A stretch of DNA of 64,000 bases from contig NZ_MOBK01000008.1 in NCBI RefSeq assembly GCF_003732265.1, positions 274,727 through 338,726 on the forward strand, read 5' to 3'. A program made the position numbers and the translations under genes. How positions within the stretch are numbered: position 1 is the first letter of the stretch; each line of letters begins with the position of its first letter. The notes beneath the pieces were generated by a model. That model saw only the letters and a list, made by a program, of their open reading frames with translations. It was not told where the DNA came from and ran no database searches. The DNA is from Pseudomonas brassicacearum. GTDB taxonomy: Bacteria; Pseudomonadota; Gammaproteobacteria; Pseudomonadales; Pseudomonadaceae. Below, piece after piece: positions 1-8,654 of the stretch.

Positions 1-262
1 TCCACGACACCAGCAACGCCAACCCCAGGCAGGCGAAACCGAAGCGATAGAAAAAACGGTTCATGCGCAAGGTCGCCCAATCCAGGGTCGGCTCGACGTT
101 GGGCTGGCTCTGGCGCTGGGACACGATACTGGCCATGGCGCGCTGTTCGCGGCGACGAGTGGCGTGCAGCAGCCAACTGCCGGGGAAGGCCAGTAGCAAG
201 GCCAGCAGATTGACCAGTTTGGCGGGATGGGCGGTAAACAGCGTCATCAAATGCAGCGACAT
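1..262 (-). CDS. small membrane protein, partial at left edge
   Basis: Reading leftward from an ATG at 262, the frame stays open to the edge of the window, so at least 87 codons are present and the C-terminus is missing. Two hydrophobic stretches are visible, about residues 14-32 and 70-87, separated by a basic, Arg- and Gln-rich segment. That suggests a small inner-membrane protein with two or more helices. I do not recognise a functional family. Codon use looks normal for the neighbourhood. Confidence 0.55.
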   Translation of the reverse strand, partial: MSLHLMTLFTAHPAKLVNLLALLLAFPGSWLLHATRRREQRAMASIVSQRQSQPNVEPTLDWATLRMNRFFYRFGFACLGLALLVSW

Positions 263-456
263 CACGGACCTCAAACAAAACAGGTGTGGCAGACGCCGAA
301 CCGACGACTGCGGCGCGGATTCTACCGAAAGCCTCCCCTGCTGCACCCGCTTTACGACAAATAACTGACCTTTTGGCAGATTCCTGACCTGAGTCACAGC
401 TTCGTCATCTGAATCCGTCAGTCTCCCGCCCCACGAAAACAGACACGGATATCGTC

Positions 457-663
457 ATGCTTCACGCTGAAAACCAGGATCGTCTCTACCTCATCGCCCC
501 GAGCGACGAACAACAAAACCTAGTGGGAAGCCTCGCCTTCAATGTTCAGGACCGTCACTGGCTGGTGTATTGCGCACTGGGCGGGCATCAACATGCGGAT
601 TTGCCGGAAGCGGATTTGCTGACCGGAGTGAGTGTGCTGGACTTCTACTCCGAAGCCGCCTGA
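457..663 (+). CDS. small conserved hypothetical protein (68 aa)
   Basis: A 68-residue soluble protein with no signal peptide or membrane segment, starting at an ATG after a short leader and ending just before a REP pair. The sequence is acidic, with alternating hydrophobic residues that would fit a small beta-rich fold. I recall similar unnamed proteins in fluorescent pseudomonads but no function. It stands alone between a leftward gene and a convergent leftward lipoprotein gene. The frame on the opposite strand (520-738) runs through the REP and is a shadow. Confidence 0.55.
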   Translation: MLHAENQDRLYLIAPSDEQQNLVGSLAFNVQDRHWLVYCALGGHQHADLPEADLLTGVSVLDFYSEAA

Positions 664-690
664 ATAGGTCTGTGCAACACCGCCGAACCC

Positions 691-784
691 ATGTGGGAGC
701 GGGCTTGCTCGCGAAGGCGATATGTCAGTCAACCTCAATGTTGAATGTCAGGCCGCCTTCGCGAGCAAGCCCGCTCCCACATTT
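691..784. repeat. inverted pair of REP elements
   Basis: Two near-identical arms of the GTGGGAGCGGGCTTGCTCGC type face each other across a spacer of about 35 bases and can form a long hairpin. This is the common extragenic REP pair (REPIN-like) of P. fluorescens. It lies between the convergent genes ending at 663 and 872. Confidence 0.9.
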
Positions 785-819
785 GATCGGTGTGAATCCG
801 ATATAGATTGATGAACATT

Positions 820-856
820 AAAAAGCCCGGGGCCATTGCTGGCTCCGGGCTTTTTT
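820..856 (-). terminator. rho-independent terminator of the YajG-type lipoprotein gene
   Basis: The sequence AAAAAGCCCGGGGCC...GGCTCCGGGCTTTTTT forms a GC-rich stem with A and T tracts on either side. It lies about 16 bases past the stop codon of the leftward gene and could also work in the other direction. Confidence 0.8.
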
Positions 857-871
857 GATTTCGGCGGAAAT

Positions 872-1456
872 TTATTCGCCGAGAACCTGACCCACGGTCG
901 GATCCTTGAACAGACGCGTCAACGCATCGCTCAACACGTCACTGACCAGCTTGGTGTTGGTTTCCTGGTTCGGCGCCATGCCGAAACGCTGGTCCAGCGA
1001 TGCACCGTAACGGCCGCTGTAACGACGATTGGCGTTCTGCACATCGGAACGGAAGGTCGCGCCGATAGTCGCTTCGGTCACGTACATGCCTTCTTTAGGC
1101 GACTGATATTTCAGCTCGGCCAAGGTCACGGTGATTTGCGGGGCGTTCGGTGCATTGTTGGTCGGGGTAAAACCCAGCAACCGCACGGCCGCTTCAGCCT
1201 GCGCTTGCAGCTTCGGCAGAATCTGCGCGCCCTGCACGGTGATCGCGCTGGTTTCCGGGTACAGGCCGCCGCGCGTGCCCAGGGTTGGCGACGGACGACC
1301 GTCGACCACACGCACCACCACTGGCTGGCCATGGCCGACCGGCGCCAGCTGAGTCGTCAGCTTGGGCTCAGGGTTCAGTTGTTGCGGGCTGTGGGCGCAG
1401 CCGACGAGGGTCAAACTGGTCACAGTGATCAAACCGAACAACAGGCGTTGCAACAT
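872..1456 (-). CDS. YajG family lipoprotein
   Basis: The product is 194 residues when started at the ATG at 1456, which gives a normal lipoprotein signal (hydrophobic residues 5-18 and lipobox LVGC with Cys20). The frame extends another 43 codons upstream, but that stretch is not signal-like. The mature part matches my memory of the YajG family of outer-membrane lipoproteins of unknown biochemical role. It has an early VVVRVVDGRP segment and a repeated pattern of charged beta strands. It is monocistronic with its own terminator at 820-856. Confidence 0.8.
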   Translation of the reverse strand: MLQRLLFGLITVTSLTLVGCAHSPQQLNPEPKLTTQLAPVGHGQPVVVRVVDGRPSPTLGTRGGLYPETSAITVQGAQILPKLQAQAEAAVRLLGFTPTNNAPNAPQITVTLAELKYQSPKEGMYVTEATIGATFRSDVQNANRRYSGRYGASLDQRFGMAPNQETNTKLVSDVLSDALTRLFKDPTVGQVLGE

Positions 1457-1661
1457 GCGCTTCTCTCCAGAATCAGGCACAAACAGGCCCGCAGTATAGC
1501 GGTGGGCCACTGCGGCTAACCAGTGGCCTTCAATCAATACTGAAATGTCTGACAAACCCTTGGGAAAGCGGTTCCTGTCACACATCTGTCATCGCCCATA
1601 CACTGGCACGTAACGGCTAGTGGGCAATCTTCACGGCAGCCCCCCCATCAGGTACTTCGCC

Positions 1662-1895
1662 ATGCGCTACCTCATCTCCTTGTTCGCACCACGCCCGTTG
1701 CACCGTTGCTTTGCCCTGCTCGACAGCAATGGTCATTGCCAGGCGTTCAAGCAGTGCAGCCTCCAGCCGATGGGCGATAGCTGGGTCGAAATCGAAGAAA
1801 TCCGCCTTAACTGGTTGCATCAACCCCTGCCCCCTAGCGCCCGCGTGAGCACCCGCCAGCCACGCGCACGGGTGCAACATCTGTTGACCACCTGA
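1662..1895 (+). CDS. small conserved hypothetical protein (77 aa)
   Basis: A 77-residue protein starting at the ATG at 1662. An alternative frame start at 1620 would add 14 residues without conserved character. The N-terminus (MRYLISLFAPRPLHRCFALLD) is only mildly hydrophobic and two Cys residues (15 and 31) are present. I recall unnamed homologues in Pseudomonas but no function. It stands alone, followed by a long non-coding stretch. Confidence 0.5.
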   Translation: MRYLISLFAPRPLHRCFALLDSNGHCQAFKQCSLQPMGDSWVEIEEIRLNWLHQPLPPSARVSTRQPRARVQHLLTT

Positions 1896-2632
1896 CCGAA
1901 CGCCTAATAAAAGTCATTAAACACGTCCATTTCCCTGCGTTTCTTAGATACAATCTCCCCCCGATTATAAGGACGTCTCCTGATCGGGCCTCGCAGCATC
2001 GTCAATGCCCTGGTATTGACACCCCGCACCGCCCACAGAGAGCCGCCCACACAGATCGAGTGAAGCTGGCGCGCTTGCTGTTCCCTGAGCAAAAACCCCG
2101 CTTTTCGCGAATCTGCAGAGCTGTCATAACGCTCGGTCACTGAGCTGTCTGCCCGTTTTGCCGGTCATGTATCCCATGACGGCAATGCTCGCGGGCACAG
2201 TGCCAGGCAGGGACAGCCCTTTTTTGAGGTTCACGTCTTCAAAAGAGCGTGAAAAAAACGGGTTTTCACAACTTCACAAGAGTGTGGCGAGCAAATGAAT
2301 AGTTTTGCGTCTGAACATGCACCATTAGCGTCTGAAACAGCCCAACGACACAGGACCGAGCGTTCCTCGAATACCGGAGCCTGAAGCCTGTCCGCTACGG
2401 ATTTGGTTGCACAAACGGATGTATCGACCATAAGTCGAATTGCCAGTCGCGCGTTGAAATGAGTTCATAACCCTCATTGACCCGGCCGGTAGCGTCCGTC
2501 GAAGTTGCAAAAAATTGCGAAGATTCGGACATGGCAATACTGCCATGGGTACCTGGGGCATCACTGACACGCCCCTGAACGCCTGGCAGCCATGCCGACA
2601 ATTTGGTGCTGCAGATTTTGGAGACGCGTTAA
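1896..2632. other. long intergenic region before mqo (737 bp)
   Basis: I see no convincing gene here. The short open frames on the minus strand (1904-2140, 2231-2431, 2325-2601) lack ribosome sites and protein-like composition. The region is less GC-rich than the flanking genes. An imperfect inverted repeat CCGGTCATG/CATGACGG lies at 2161-2182, and a TATAAG-like box lies at 1965-1970. The mqo ribosome site (TTGGAGA) is at its right end. It may hold the mqo promoter and a long leader, or an unannotated small RNA. Confidence 0.5.
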
Positions 2633-4141
2633 ATGGCGCATAACGAAGCAGTCGACGTAGTACTGGTTGGGGCCGGCATCATGAGTGCCACCCTCGCTGT
2701 ACTGCTCAAAGAGCTCGACCCCGCGATCAAGCTGGAAGTCGTCGAGCTGATGGATTCCGGTGCCGCGGAGAGTTCCAACCCGTGGAACAACGCCGGTACC
2801 GGTCACGCCGGGCTGTGTGAGCTCAACTACACGCCACAGGCTGCCGATGGCACCGTCGACATCAAGAAAGCCGTGCACATCAACACTCAGTTCGAAGTGT
2901 CGAAGCAGTTCTGGTCCTACCTGACCAAGAAAGGCACGTTCGGCTCCTGCAAGTCGTTCATCAGCCCGGTGCCGCACCTGAGCTTCGTGCAAGGTGACAG
3001 TGGCGTTTCCTTCCTCAAGGAACGCTTCAAGGTGCTGAGCAAGCACCACGCCTTCGCGGACATGGAATACACCGAAGACAAAGCCAAGATGGCCGACTGG
3101 ATGCCGCTGATGATGCCAGGCCGTCCGGCCGACGAAGTCGTCGCGGCAACCCGCGTGATGAATGGCACAGACGTCAACTTCGGCGCCCTGACCAATCAAC
3201 TGCTCAAGCACCTGACCAGCGCGCCCGACGCACAGGTCAAGTACTGCAAGCGCGTGACCGGCCTGAAGCGCAACAACGGCGGCTGGACCGTCAGCATCAA
3301 GGACGTCAACAGCGGCAACACCCGTGACGTCGACGCAAAGTTCGTCTTCCTCGGCGCAGGCGGCGCGGCATTGCCGCTGTTGCAGGCTTCGGGTATTGAA
3401 GAAAGCAAAGGCTTCGGCGGCTTCCCGATCAGTGGCCAATGGCTGCGTTGCGACAACCCGGAAGTGGTCAAGCACCACCAGGCCAAGGTGTACAGCCAGG
3501 CCGCCGTGGGTTCGCCACCGATGTCCGTGCCGCACCTGGACACCCGTGTCGTCGATGGCAGCAAGTCCCTGTTGTTCGGACCTTACGCTGGCTTCACCAC
3601 CAAGTTCCTCAAGCACGGTTCCTTCATGGACCTGCCGATGTCGGTTCGTGCCGGCAACATCGGCCCGATGCTGGCCGTGGCGAAAAACAACATGGACCTG
3701 ACCAAGTACCTGGTCAGCGAAGTGATGCAATCGATGGAACAGCGCCTGGAATCCCTGCGTCGTTTCTACCCTGAAGCGAAAGCCGAAGACTGGCGCCTGG
3801 AAGTGGCCGGCCAACGGGTGCAGATCATCAAGAAAGACCCGAAAAAGGGCGGCGTCCTGCAGTTCGGTACCGAACTGGTCGCGGCCAAGGACGGTTCCCT
3901 TGCAGCCCTGCTTGGTGCTTCCCCAGGAGCGTCGGTGACGGTTTCGATCATGCTTGAGCTGATCGAAAAATGCTTCCCGGGCAAGGCTTCCGGTGAGTGG
4001 GCGGCCAAACTGGCCGAAATCTTCCCGGCTCGTGAAAAGGTCCTGGAAACCGATGCGGCGCTGTATCGCAAGATCAATGCGCACAACAACGTCGCGCTGG
4101 AACTCGTTGAAGCCAGTAACGAGACCGAAAGCTACGCTTGA
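2633..4141 (+). CDS. mqo: malate:quinone oxidoreductase
   Basis: A 502-residue FAD enzyme that oxidises malate to oxaloacetate and passes electrons to the quinone pool at the inner face of the cytoplasmic membrane, replacing or supplementing NAD-dependent malate dehydrogenase. The N-terminal dinucleotide-binding site VGAGIMSATL (about residues 12-21) and the NPWNNAGTGHAGLCELNYTP block are characteristic of Mqo, and the length is standard. A good Shine-Dalgarno site (GGAGA) precedes the ATG. It is a single gene with a strong terminator. Its position next to the PA4642/PA4643 homologues matches P. aeruginosa mqoB (PA4640). Confidence 0.96.
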   Translation: MAHNEAVDVVLVGAGIMSATLAVLLKELDPAIKLEVVELMDSGAAESSNPWNNAGTGHAGLCELNYTPQAADGTVDIKKAVHINTQFEVSKQFWSYLTKKGTFGSCKSFISPVPHLSFVQGDSGVSFLKERFKVLSKHHAFADMEYTEDKAKMADWMPLMMPGRPADEVVAATRVMNGTDVNFGALTNQLLKHLTSAPDAQVKYCKRVTGLKRNNGGWTVSIKDVNSGNTRDVDAKFVFLGAGGAALPLLQASGIEESKGFGGFPISGQWLRCDNPEVVKHHQAKVYSQAAVGSPPMSVPHLDTRVVDGSKSLLFGPYAGFTTKFLKHGSFMDLPMSVRAGNIGPMLAVAKNNMDLTKYLVSEVMQSMEQRLESLRRFYPEAKAEDWRLEVAGQRVQIIKKDPKKGGVLQFGTELVAAKDGSLAALLGASPGASVTVSIMLELIEKCFPGKASGEWAAKLAEIFPAREKVLETDAALYRKINAHNNVALELVEASNETESYA

Positions 4142-4151
4142 TTCGGTCCCA

Positions 4152-4194
4152 TAAAAAAACGCCCCGCTCTCAGTGAGAGCGGGGCTTTTTTTTT
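4152..4194 (+). terminator. rho-independent terminator after mqo
   Basis: GCCCCGCTCTCA/TGAGAGCGGGGC forms a perfect long stem followed by a run of nine T. It lies 11 bases past the mqo stop. The preceding A run means it could also stop transcription from the convergent gene at 4354. Confidence 0.92.
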
Positions 4195-4241
4195 ATGGCC
4201 GGTGATACGGATGATCCAAGATCTTCATCACTTGTGCCGGC

Positions 4242-4320
4242 CTCTTCGCGAGCAAGCCCGTTCCCACATTAGATAGGCGTACACAAATCAAATGTGGGAG
4301 TGGGCTTGCTCGCGAAGGGG
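4242..4320. repeat. inverted pair of REP elements
   Basis: The arms CTTCGCGAGCAAGCCCG...CCCACATT and AATGTGGGAG...CTCGCGAAG face each other between the convergent mqo and PA4642-like genes. They are of the same type as the pair at 691-784, with one base changed in each arm. Confidence 0.88.
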
Positions 4321-4353
4321 TCAGCACAAACACCACAGATTCAGGGCAATAGG

Positions 4354-4641
4354 TTAACCGCGGGCCTTGGCAATCAGCTCGATGTACTCGGCTGCATTGC
4401 GCTGATCCTTGATCAGGGCGACGAAGTCGTTGCCGTGCTCATCCTTGCCGTCCAGGTCCAGGCCGGCTTCAACGAAGAACGTCAGAAAACGCTCGAAGTC
4501 ATCGATACGCAGGCCGCGGTAAGCCTTGATCAACTTGTGCAGCGACGGCGAAGTGGCGTCGACTGGCTCGAAATCGAGGAACAACTTGATCTGCTCGTCG
4601 CCGATCTCGTCACCAATCACTTGTTTCTTATCTTTACGCAT
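4354..4641 (-). CDS. PA4642 family small protein
   Basis: A 95-residue soluble protein with no signal or membrane segment. It begins with a basic stretch (MRKDKKQ), and the rest is helical, with acidic and aromatic residues. The position between mqo and the PA4643 homologue matches the P. aeruginosa gene PA4642, a conserved family without known biochemistry. The product is a little larger than a typical small regulatory protein and has no DNA-binding motif that I can see. It lies about 60 bases downstream of the next gene on the same strand. Confidence 0.75.
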   Translation of the reverse strand: MRKDKKQVIGDEIGDEQIKLFLDFEPVDATSPSLHKLIKAYRGLRIDDFERFLTFFVEAGLDLDGKDEHGNDFVALIKDQRNAAEYIELIAKARG

Positions 4642-4704
4642 TGCCGACTCCAGCTCGCAGACATTACACGGGGCGGGCAGTTTACCCCTCCCTTGACGCC
4701 GGGC

Positions 4705-5190
4705 TCAACGCGCGCGAGCGGCCCCGGTGTGCAAATCAGCCCAGACATGGCCGTTGGCATAGCTGAGGAACTGGCAATACACCGTGTCATTGCGCAACAA
4801 GTCGATCACCACCCGGTACTGCGCCATCGGGTAAAACAGCGTCAGGGTTTTGCTCTTGTCGTCGTAGACCGGTTTTTTCAGGCTTTTGCTTTCGCCATCG
4901 AAGTTGACCAGTACCTGGCTGATGGTCGCGCCCTTGTTCAAGGATTTGCCTTTAAGGCGGATCAGCACCGGTGACGTGACGGGAATCGGCTGTTGGTTGG
5001 ACTGGCGCTGACTGCCGACGACCACGGAATACTCGGTGACCTGCAGGAGCTGTTGCTGCTCGGGCTCGGCGTCGCGCAGGGTCAGGTCATCGAGTGGCAG
5101 AAACTGTGCGTGCATCGGCGCCGGGGCTGCCGCCAGTGGCAGGCTGAGGGTCAGCAACAGGGCGGCGCAGCTGCGGATCAAAAGGCTCAT
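4705..5190 (-). CDS. exported hypothetical protein (PA4643-like)
   Basis: Started at the ATG at 5190, the protein has 161 residues with a clear signal peptide (hydrophobic residues 8-20, cleavage likely after the ALAAAPA segment near residue 22). The longer frame to 5343 runs through a REP element and is not used. The mature part is a beta-rich domain with SPVLIRLKGKSLNKG and YRVVIDLLRNDTVYCQF segments, probably periplasmic. No catalytic motif is recognisable. Gene order matches PA4643 of P. aeruginosa. It is probably cotranscribed with the 4354-4641 gene. Confidence 0.72.
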   Translation of the reverse strand: MSLLIRSCAALLLTLSLPLAAAPAPMHAQFLPLDDLTLRDAEPEQQQLLQVTEYSVVVGSQRQSNQQPIPVTSPVLIRLKGKSLNKGATISQVLVNFDGESKSLKKPVYDDKSKTLTLFYPMAQYRVVIDLLRNDTVYCQFLSYANGHVWADLHTGAARAR

Positions 5191-5261
5191 GACAGGCTCC
5201 GAAGGCGAGGCCGGGCACTTTATCACGAGCCTAAGAAAATACTGCCGTGGACGCAATCCAT

Positions 5262-5350
5262 TGTAGGAGTGAGCCTGCTCGCGATTGCGTCGGCACATCC
5301 AGCACAGATGTGTCAGTCTGACTGCTATCGCGAGCAGGCTCACTCCTACA
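5262..5350. repeat. inverted pair of REP elements, second subtype
   Basis: The arms TGTAGGAGTGAGCCTGCTCGCGAT and its complement face each other at the two ends of this segment, between genes on the same strand. The core CTGCTCGCGA is shared with the other REPs, but the outer arm differs (TGTAGGAGTGAGC rather than TGTGGGAGCGGGC). Confidence 0.88.
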
Positions 5351-5361
5351 GGGGGTGAACA

Positions 5362-5835
5362 TCAGTCGAACTGCGCGCGCATCCACGCCTGATACTCAGC
5401 CACACCCGGCTCACCTTCGCGGGGCGCCCAGTCAGCCAGCTCACCCTCACCCACAGGGCGATACGGGCCAGCCTTGCACTCGAACATCACGCTGTCGGCG
5501 TCCAGCACCGCGATGGAGTGGAACATACCGCCTGGCAGGTCCACGCCAACACAATCACCGCCGGCCTGCAGGATGTGCTTTGTCAGCAGCGTGCCGGACT
5601 CGTCGAAGATCAATACCCCAAGCCGCCCCTTGAGGACCAGCAAGGTTTCATCCTTGTTTTCGCCCAGGTGCCGGTGCGGCGGGATGTAGGTGTTCGGCTG
5701 CAACCCCACGGCCATCCGATGACAGGCATCTTCCATCTGATGGAAGTTGTGATGCTGACGCCCACGAGGATTAGCCGCAGCTTTCTCGGCCAGCTCCGTG
5801 AACAGGGTTTGATCCAGAAAGCGCGGCGTAGTCAT
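5362..5835 (-). CDS. WbuC family cupin protein
   Basis: A 157-residue single-domain cupin. The first metal-binding cupin motif is visible as PPHRHLGENKDETLLVLKG (about residues 52-70), with two His and a Glu, and the second as GMFHS (about residue 103). The family is named after WbuC of O-antigen loci, but this copy is in a housekeeping context, as in P. aeruginosa PA4644, so a role in polysaccharide synthesis should not be assumed. It begins three bases after the hpt stop, so the two genes probably form an operon. Confidence 0.82.
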   Translation of the reverse strand: MTTPRFLDQTLFTELAEKAAANPRGRQHHNFHQMEDACHRMAVGLQPNTYIPPHRHLGENKDETLLVLKGRLGVLIFDESGTLLTKHILQAGGDCVGVDLPGGMFHSIAVLDADSVMFECKAGPYRPVGEGELADWAPREGEPGVAEYQAWMRAQFD

Positions 5836-5838
5836 GCA

Positions 5839-6396
5839 TTACATGCCTTTAACAGCAAAGATCCCGTTAGCGTTACGCCAGTAGCCTTTGTAGTCCATGC
5901 CGTAACCGAAGATGTAACGGTCGATGCACGGCAGGCCGACGAAATCGGCTTTCAGGTCCGGGCGGGCCTTGCGGTCGTGGTCCTTGTCGATCAGCACGGC
6001 GGTGTGCACCTTGCGCGCGCCGGCGTGTTTGCAGAAGTCGATGATCGCGCCCAAGGTGTGACCTTCATCGAGGATGTCGTCGATGATCAGCACGTCACGG
6101 TCGATGAACGACACTTCCGGCTTGGCTTTCCAGAACAGGTCGCCGCCGCTGGTTTCGTTGCGATAGCGAGTGGCGTGCAGGTAGGACGCTTCCAGCGGGA
6201 AGTTCAGATAGGTCAACAGTTTGCCGGAGAAAATCAGGCCGCCGTTCATCACACAGAACACCACCGGATTGCTTTCAGCCATCTGGTCGTTGATTTGTGC
6301 ACCGACGCGGGCGATGGCCGCCTCGACTTCAGCTTCGGTGTACAGGCAGTCAGCCTCTCGCATGATTTGACGGATATGCTCGAGATCAGCGGACAT
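5839..6396 (-). CDS. hpt: hypoxanthine-guanine phosphoribosyltransferase
   Basis: A 185-residue purine salvage enzyme that joins hypoxanthine or guanine to PRPP to give IMP or GMP in the cytosol. The type I PRTase PRPP loop DVLIIDDILDEGHTLGA is present at about residues 95-111, and the flexible-loop region lies in the LHATRYRNETSGGDLFWK segment. The start at 6396 (MSADLEHIRQ) fits the family. The 19-codon extension to 6453 does not. It is followed closely by the WbuC-type gene and is divergent from upp, so purine and pyrimidine salvage share one intergenic region. Confidence 0.93.
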   Translation of the reverse strand: MSADLEHIRQIMREADCLYTEAEVEAAIARVGAQINDQMAESNPVVFCVMNGGLIFSGKLLTYLNFPLEASYLHATRYRNETSGGDLFWKAKPEVSFIDRDVLIIDDILDEGHTLGAIIDFCKHAGARKVHTAVLIDKDHDRKARPDLKADFVGLPCIDRYIFGYGMDYKGYWRNANGIFAVKGM

Positions 6397-6559
6397 GGCG
6401 CTCTCCAAGGGGGTGGCGGACAGGAAAAGCGGGCAAAGGTACGCATCCCGCACGGCCAGATCAAGCGTTTGTGGACTAACGTACTGTATGTCTATAGGAC
6501 AACACCCTCGGATAGATTAATCTAGGCCGGTTTTTTTGCCCGCCGCCGGAGCCTTTCCC

Positions 6560-7198
6560 ATGCCCATCCTCGAGATCCGCCATCCGCTGATCCGTCATAA
6601 ACTTGGCCTGATGCGCCGTGCAGACATCAGCACCAAGAATTTCCGTGAGCTCGCTCAGGAAGTCGGCGCCCTGCTGACCTATGAAGCCACCAAAGACTTG
6701 CCGCTTGAAGCCTACGACATCGAAGGCTGGTGCGGCACCGTGTCGGTCGAGAAAATCGCCGGCAAGAAGATTACTGTAGTCCCGATTCTGCGTGCCGGTA
6801 TCGGCATGCTCGAAGGCGTACTCAGCCTGATCCCGGGCGCCAAGGTCAGCGCCGTGGGCGTGGCGCGCAACGAACAGACGCTGCAAGCCCACACCTACCT
6901 GGAAAAACTGGTCCCGGAAATCAACGAGCGCCTGGCGATGATCATCGACCCGATGCTCGCCACCGGCAGCTCCATGGTCGCCACCATCGACCTGCTGAAA
7001 AAGGCCGGTTGCCGCGACATCCGCGCCATGGTCCTGGTCGCCGCGCCGGAAGGCATCGCCGCTGTCGAGAAGGCTCACCCGGACGTGACCATCTACACCG
7101 CCTCCATTGATGAAAAACTGAACGAACACGGTTACATCATCCCGGGCCTGGGCGATGCCGGTGACAAGATCTTCGGTACCAAGCAGAAGGACGCTTGA
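6560..7198 (+). CDS. upp: uracil phosphoribosyltransferase
   Basis: A 212-residue enzyme that converts uracil and PRPP to UMP. The start is the ATG at 6560 (MPILEIRHPLIRHKLGLMRR, the standard N-terminus). Eight in-frame codons upstream are not used. The PRPP-binding loop MIIDPMLATGSSM (about residues 127-139) and the uracil-binding C-terminal segment YIIPGLGDAGDKIFGT are both present. Only two bases separate its stop codon from the ATG of the uracil permease, so the two are one salvage operon. Confidence 0.95.
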   Translation: MPILEIRHPLIRHKLGLMRRADISTKNFRELAQEVGALLTYEATKDLPLEAYDIEGWCGTVSVEKIAGKKITVVPILRAGIGMLEGVLSLIPGAKVSAVGVARNEQTLQAHTYLEKLVPEINERLAMIIDPMLATGSSMVATIDLLKKAGCRDIRAMVLVAAPEGIAAVEKAHPDVTIYTASIDEKLNEHGYIIPGLGDAGDKIFGTKQKDA

Positions 7199-7200
7199 GC

Positions 7201-8475
7201 ATGCAGCAAGAGTTCAACGATCCGCTCTGGCGCACGGTGCTGTCGGGTGCACAGATGCTGTTCGTAGCCTTCGGCGCCCTGGTATTGATGCCTCTGATTA
7301 CCGGCCTCGACCCGAACGTCGCGCTGTTCACCGCGGGCCTGGGGACGATTCTGTTTCAGATCGTCACCGGGCGTCAGGTGCCGGTGTTCCTGGCATCGAG
7401 CTTTGCCTTCATCACCCCGATCATTCTCGCCAAGGGCCAGTTCGGCCTCGCCGCGACCATGGGCGGCGTGATGGCGGCCGGTTTCGTCTACACCTTCCTC
7501 GGCCTGGCCGTGAAGATCAAAGGCACCGGGTTCATCGACCGTCTGCTGCCACCGGTGGTGATTGGTCCGGTGATCATCTCCATCGGCCTGGCCATGGCGC
7601 CGATTGCCGCCAACATGGCGATGGGCAAGGCCGGCGACGGCACTGAGCTGATTCCTTACCAGACGGCGATGCTGATCTCGATGCCGGCGCTGCTGACTAC
7701 CCTGATCGTCGCGGTGTTCGGCAAAGGCATTTTCCGCCTGGTGCCGATCATTTCCGGCGTGCTGGTCGGTTTTGCCATGGCCTTCTATTTCGGCGTCGTG
7801 GATACCGCAAAGATTGCCGCTGCTCCGTGGTTCGCCATTCCGCACTTCACCGCGCCGGAGTTCAACTGGCAGGCGATTCTGTTCATCGTTCCGGTAGCCC
7901 TGGCCCCGGCCATCGAGCACATCGGTGGCGTGATTGCCGTCGGCAGCGTGACCGGTCGCGATTACCTGAAGAAGCCCGGCCTGCACCGCACCCTGCTCGG
8001 CGATGGCATTGCCACCACCGCAGCCGGCCTGTTCGGCGGTCCACCCAACACCACGTACGCCGAAGTGACGGGCGCGGTGATGCTGACCAAGAACTACAAC
8101 CCGAAAATCATGACCTGGGCGGCGATCTTCGCCATCAGCCTGGCGTTCATCGGCAAGTTCGGCGCGCTGCTGCAAAGCATTCCGGTGCCGGTGATGGGCG
8201 GGATTCTCTGCCTGTTGTTCGGTTCGATTGCGGCCGTGGGCATGAACACGTTGATTCGCCACAAGATCGATCTGGGCGAAGCGCGCAATCTGGTGATTGT
8301 GTCGGTGACCCTGGTGTTCGGGATTGGTGGCGTGCTGGTCGGCACCGGGACTGGCCCGGACGACTTCGGCCTCAAAGGCATCGCGCTGTGCGCGGTGGTT
8401 GCGATTGCGCTGAACCTGTTGCTGCCGGGGAATGACAGCTGGAAGCACAAGAAGGCGGATGAGCCTCTGATCTAA
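7201..8475 (+). CDS. uraA: uracil permease (nucleobase:cation symporter 2 family)
   Basis: A 424-residue membrane transporter of the NAT/NCS2 family with about 12-14 hydrophobic segments along its length. The UraA-type signature is present: PAIEHIGGVIAVGSVTG with its Glu-His pair around residues 237-253, and GLFGGPPNTTYAEVTGAV around residue 276. It should import uracil with protons for the UPRT encoded just upstream. The start is the ATG at 7201. A TTG two codons earlier overlaps the upp stop. A REP-like inverted repeat follows. Confidence 0.93.
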   Translation: MQQEFNDPLWRTVLSGAQMLFVAFGALVLMPLITGLDPNVALFTAGLGTILFQIVTGRQVPVFLASSFAFITPIILAKGQFGLAATMGGVMAAGFVYTFLGLAVKIKGTGFIDRLLPPVVIGPVIISIGLAMAPIAANMAMGKAGDGTELIPYQTAMLISMPALLTTLIVAVFGKGIFRLVPIISGVLVGFAMAFYFGVVDTAKIAAAPWFAIPHFTAPEFNWQAILFIVPVALAPAIEHIGGVIAVGSVTGRDYLKKPGLHRTLLGDGIATTAAGLFGGPPNTTYAEVTGAVMLTKNYNPKIMTWAAIFAISLAFIGKFGALLQSIPVPVMGGILCLLFGSIAAVGMNTLIRHKIDLGEARNLVIVSVTLVFGIGGVLVGTGTGPDDFGLKGIALCAVVAIALNLLLPGNDSWKHKKADEPLI

Positions 8476-8492
8476 AGCCTCACGCAATACTC

Positions 8493-8628
8493 TTGTGGCG
8501 AGGGGGCTTGCCCCCGTTCGGCTGCGAAGCAGTCGTAAATCCAGCGAACGCGGTCTGCCAGGAGACTCGCGGTTGAAGGATTCAGGGTCGCTTCGCGCCC
8601 CAACGGGGGCAAGCCCCCTCGCCACAAC
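8493..8628. repeat. inverted repeat of a third REP-like family
   Basis: The arms TTGTGGCGAGGGGGCTTGCCCCCGTT and its near-complement enclose about 85 bases between the convergent uraA and hemH genes. The arm itself contains a smaller palindrome, GGGGGCTTGCCCCC. This is a different sequence family from the other REP pairs in the window and could also serve as a bidirectional terminator. Confidence 0.82.
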
Positions 8629-8654
8629 AGCCCGTCAACCCACAGGTTGTATCC

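Noticed and set aside
691..784. CRISPR-like repeats or transposon ends among the many repeated segments
   Set aside because: The units are isolated inverted pairs scattered between genes, not arrays with spacers, and no cas or transposase gene is present.
2561..4084. A 507-codon frame antisense to mqo
   Set aside because: Composition is a codon-mirror of mqo and no ribosome site or domain is visible. mqo on the plus strand is unmistakable.
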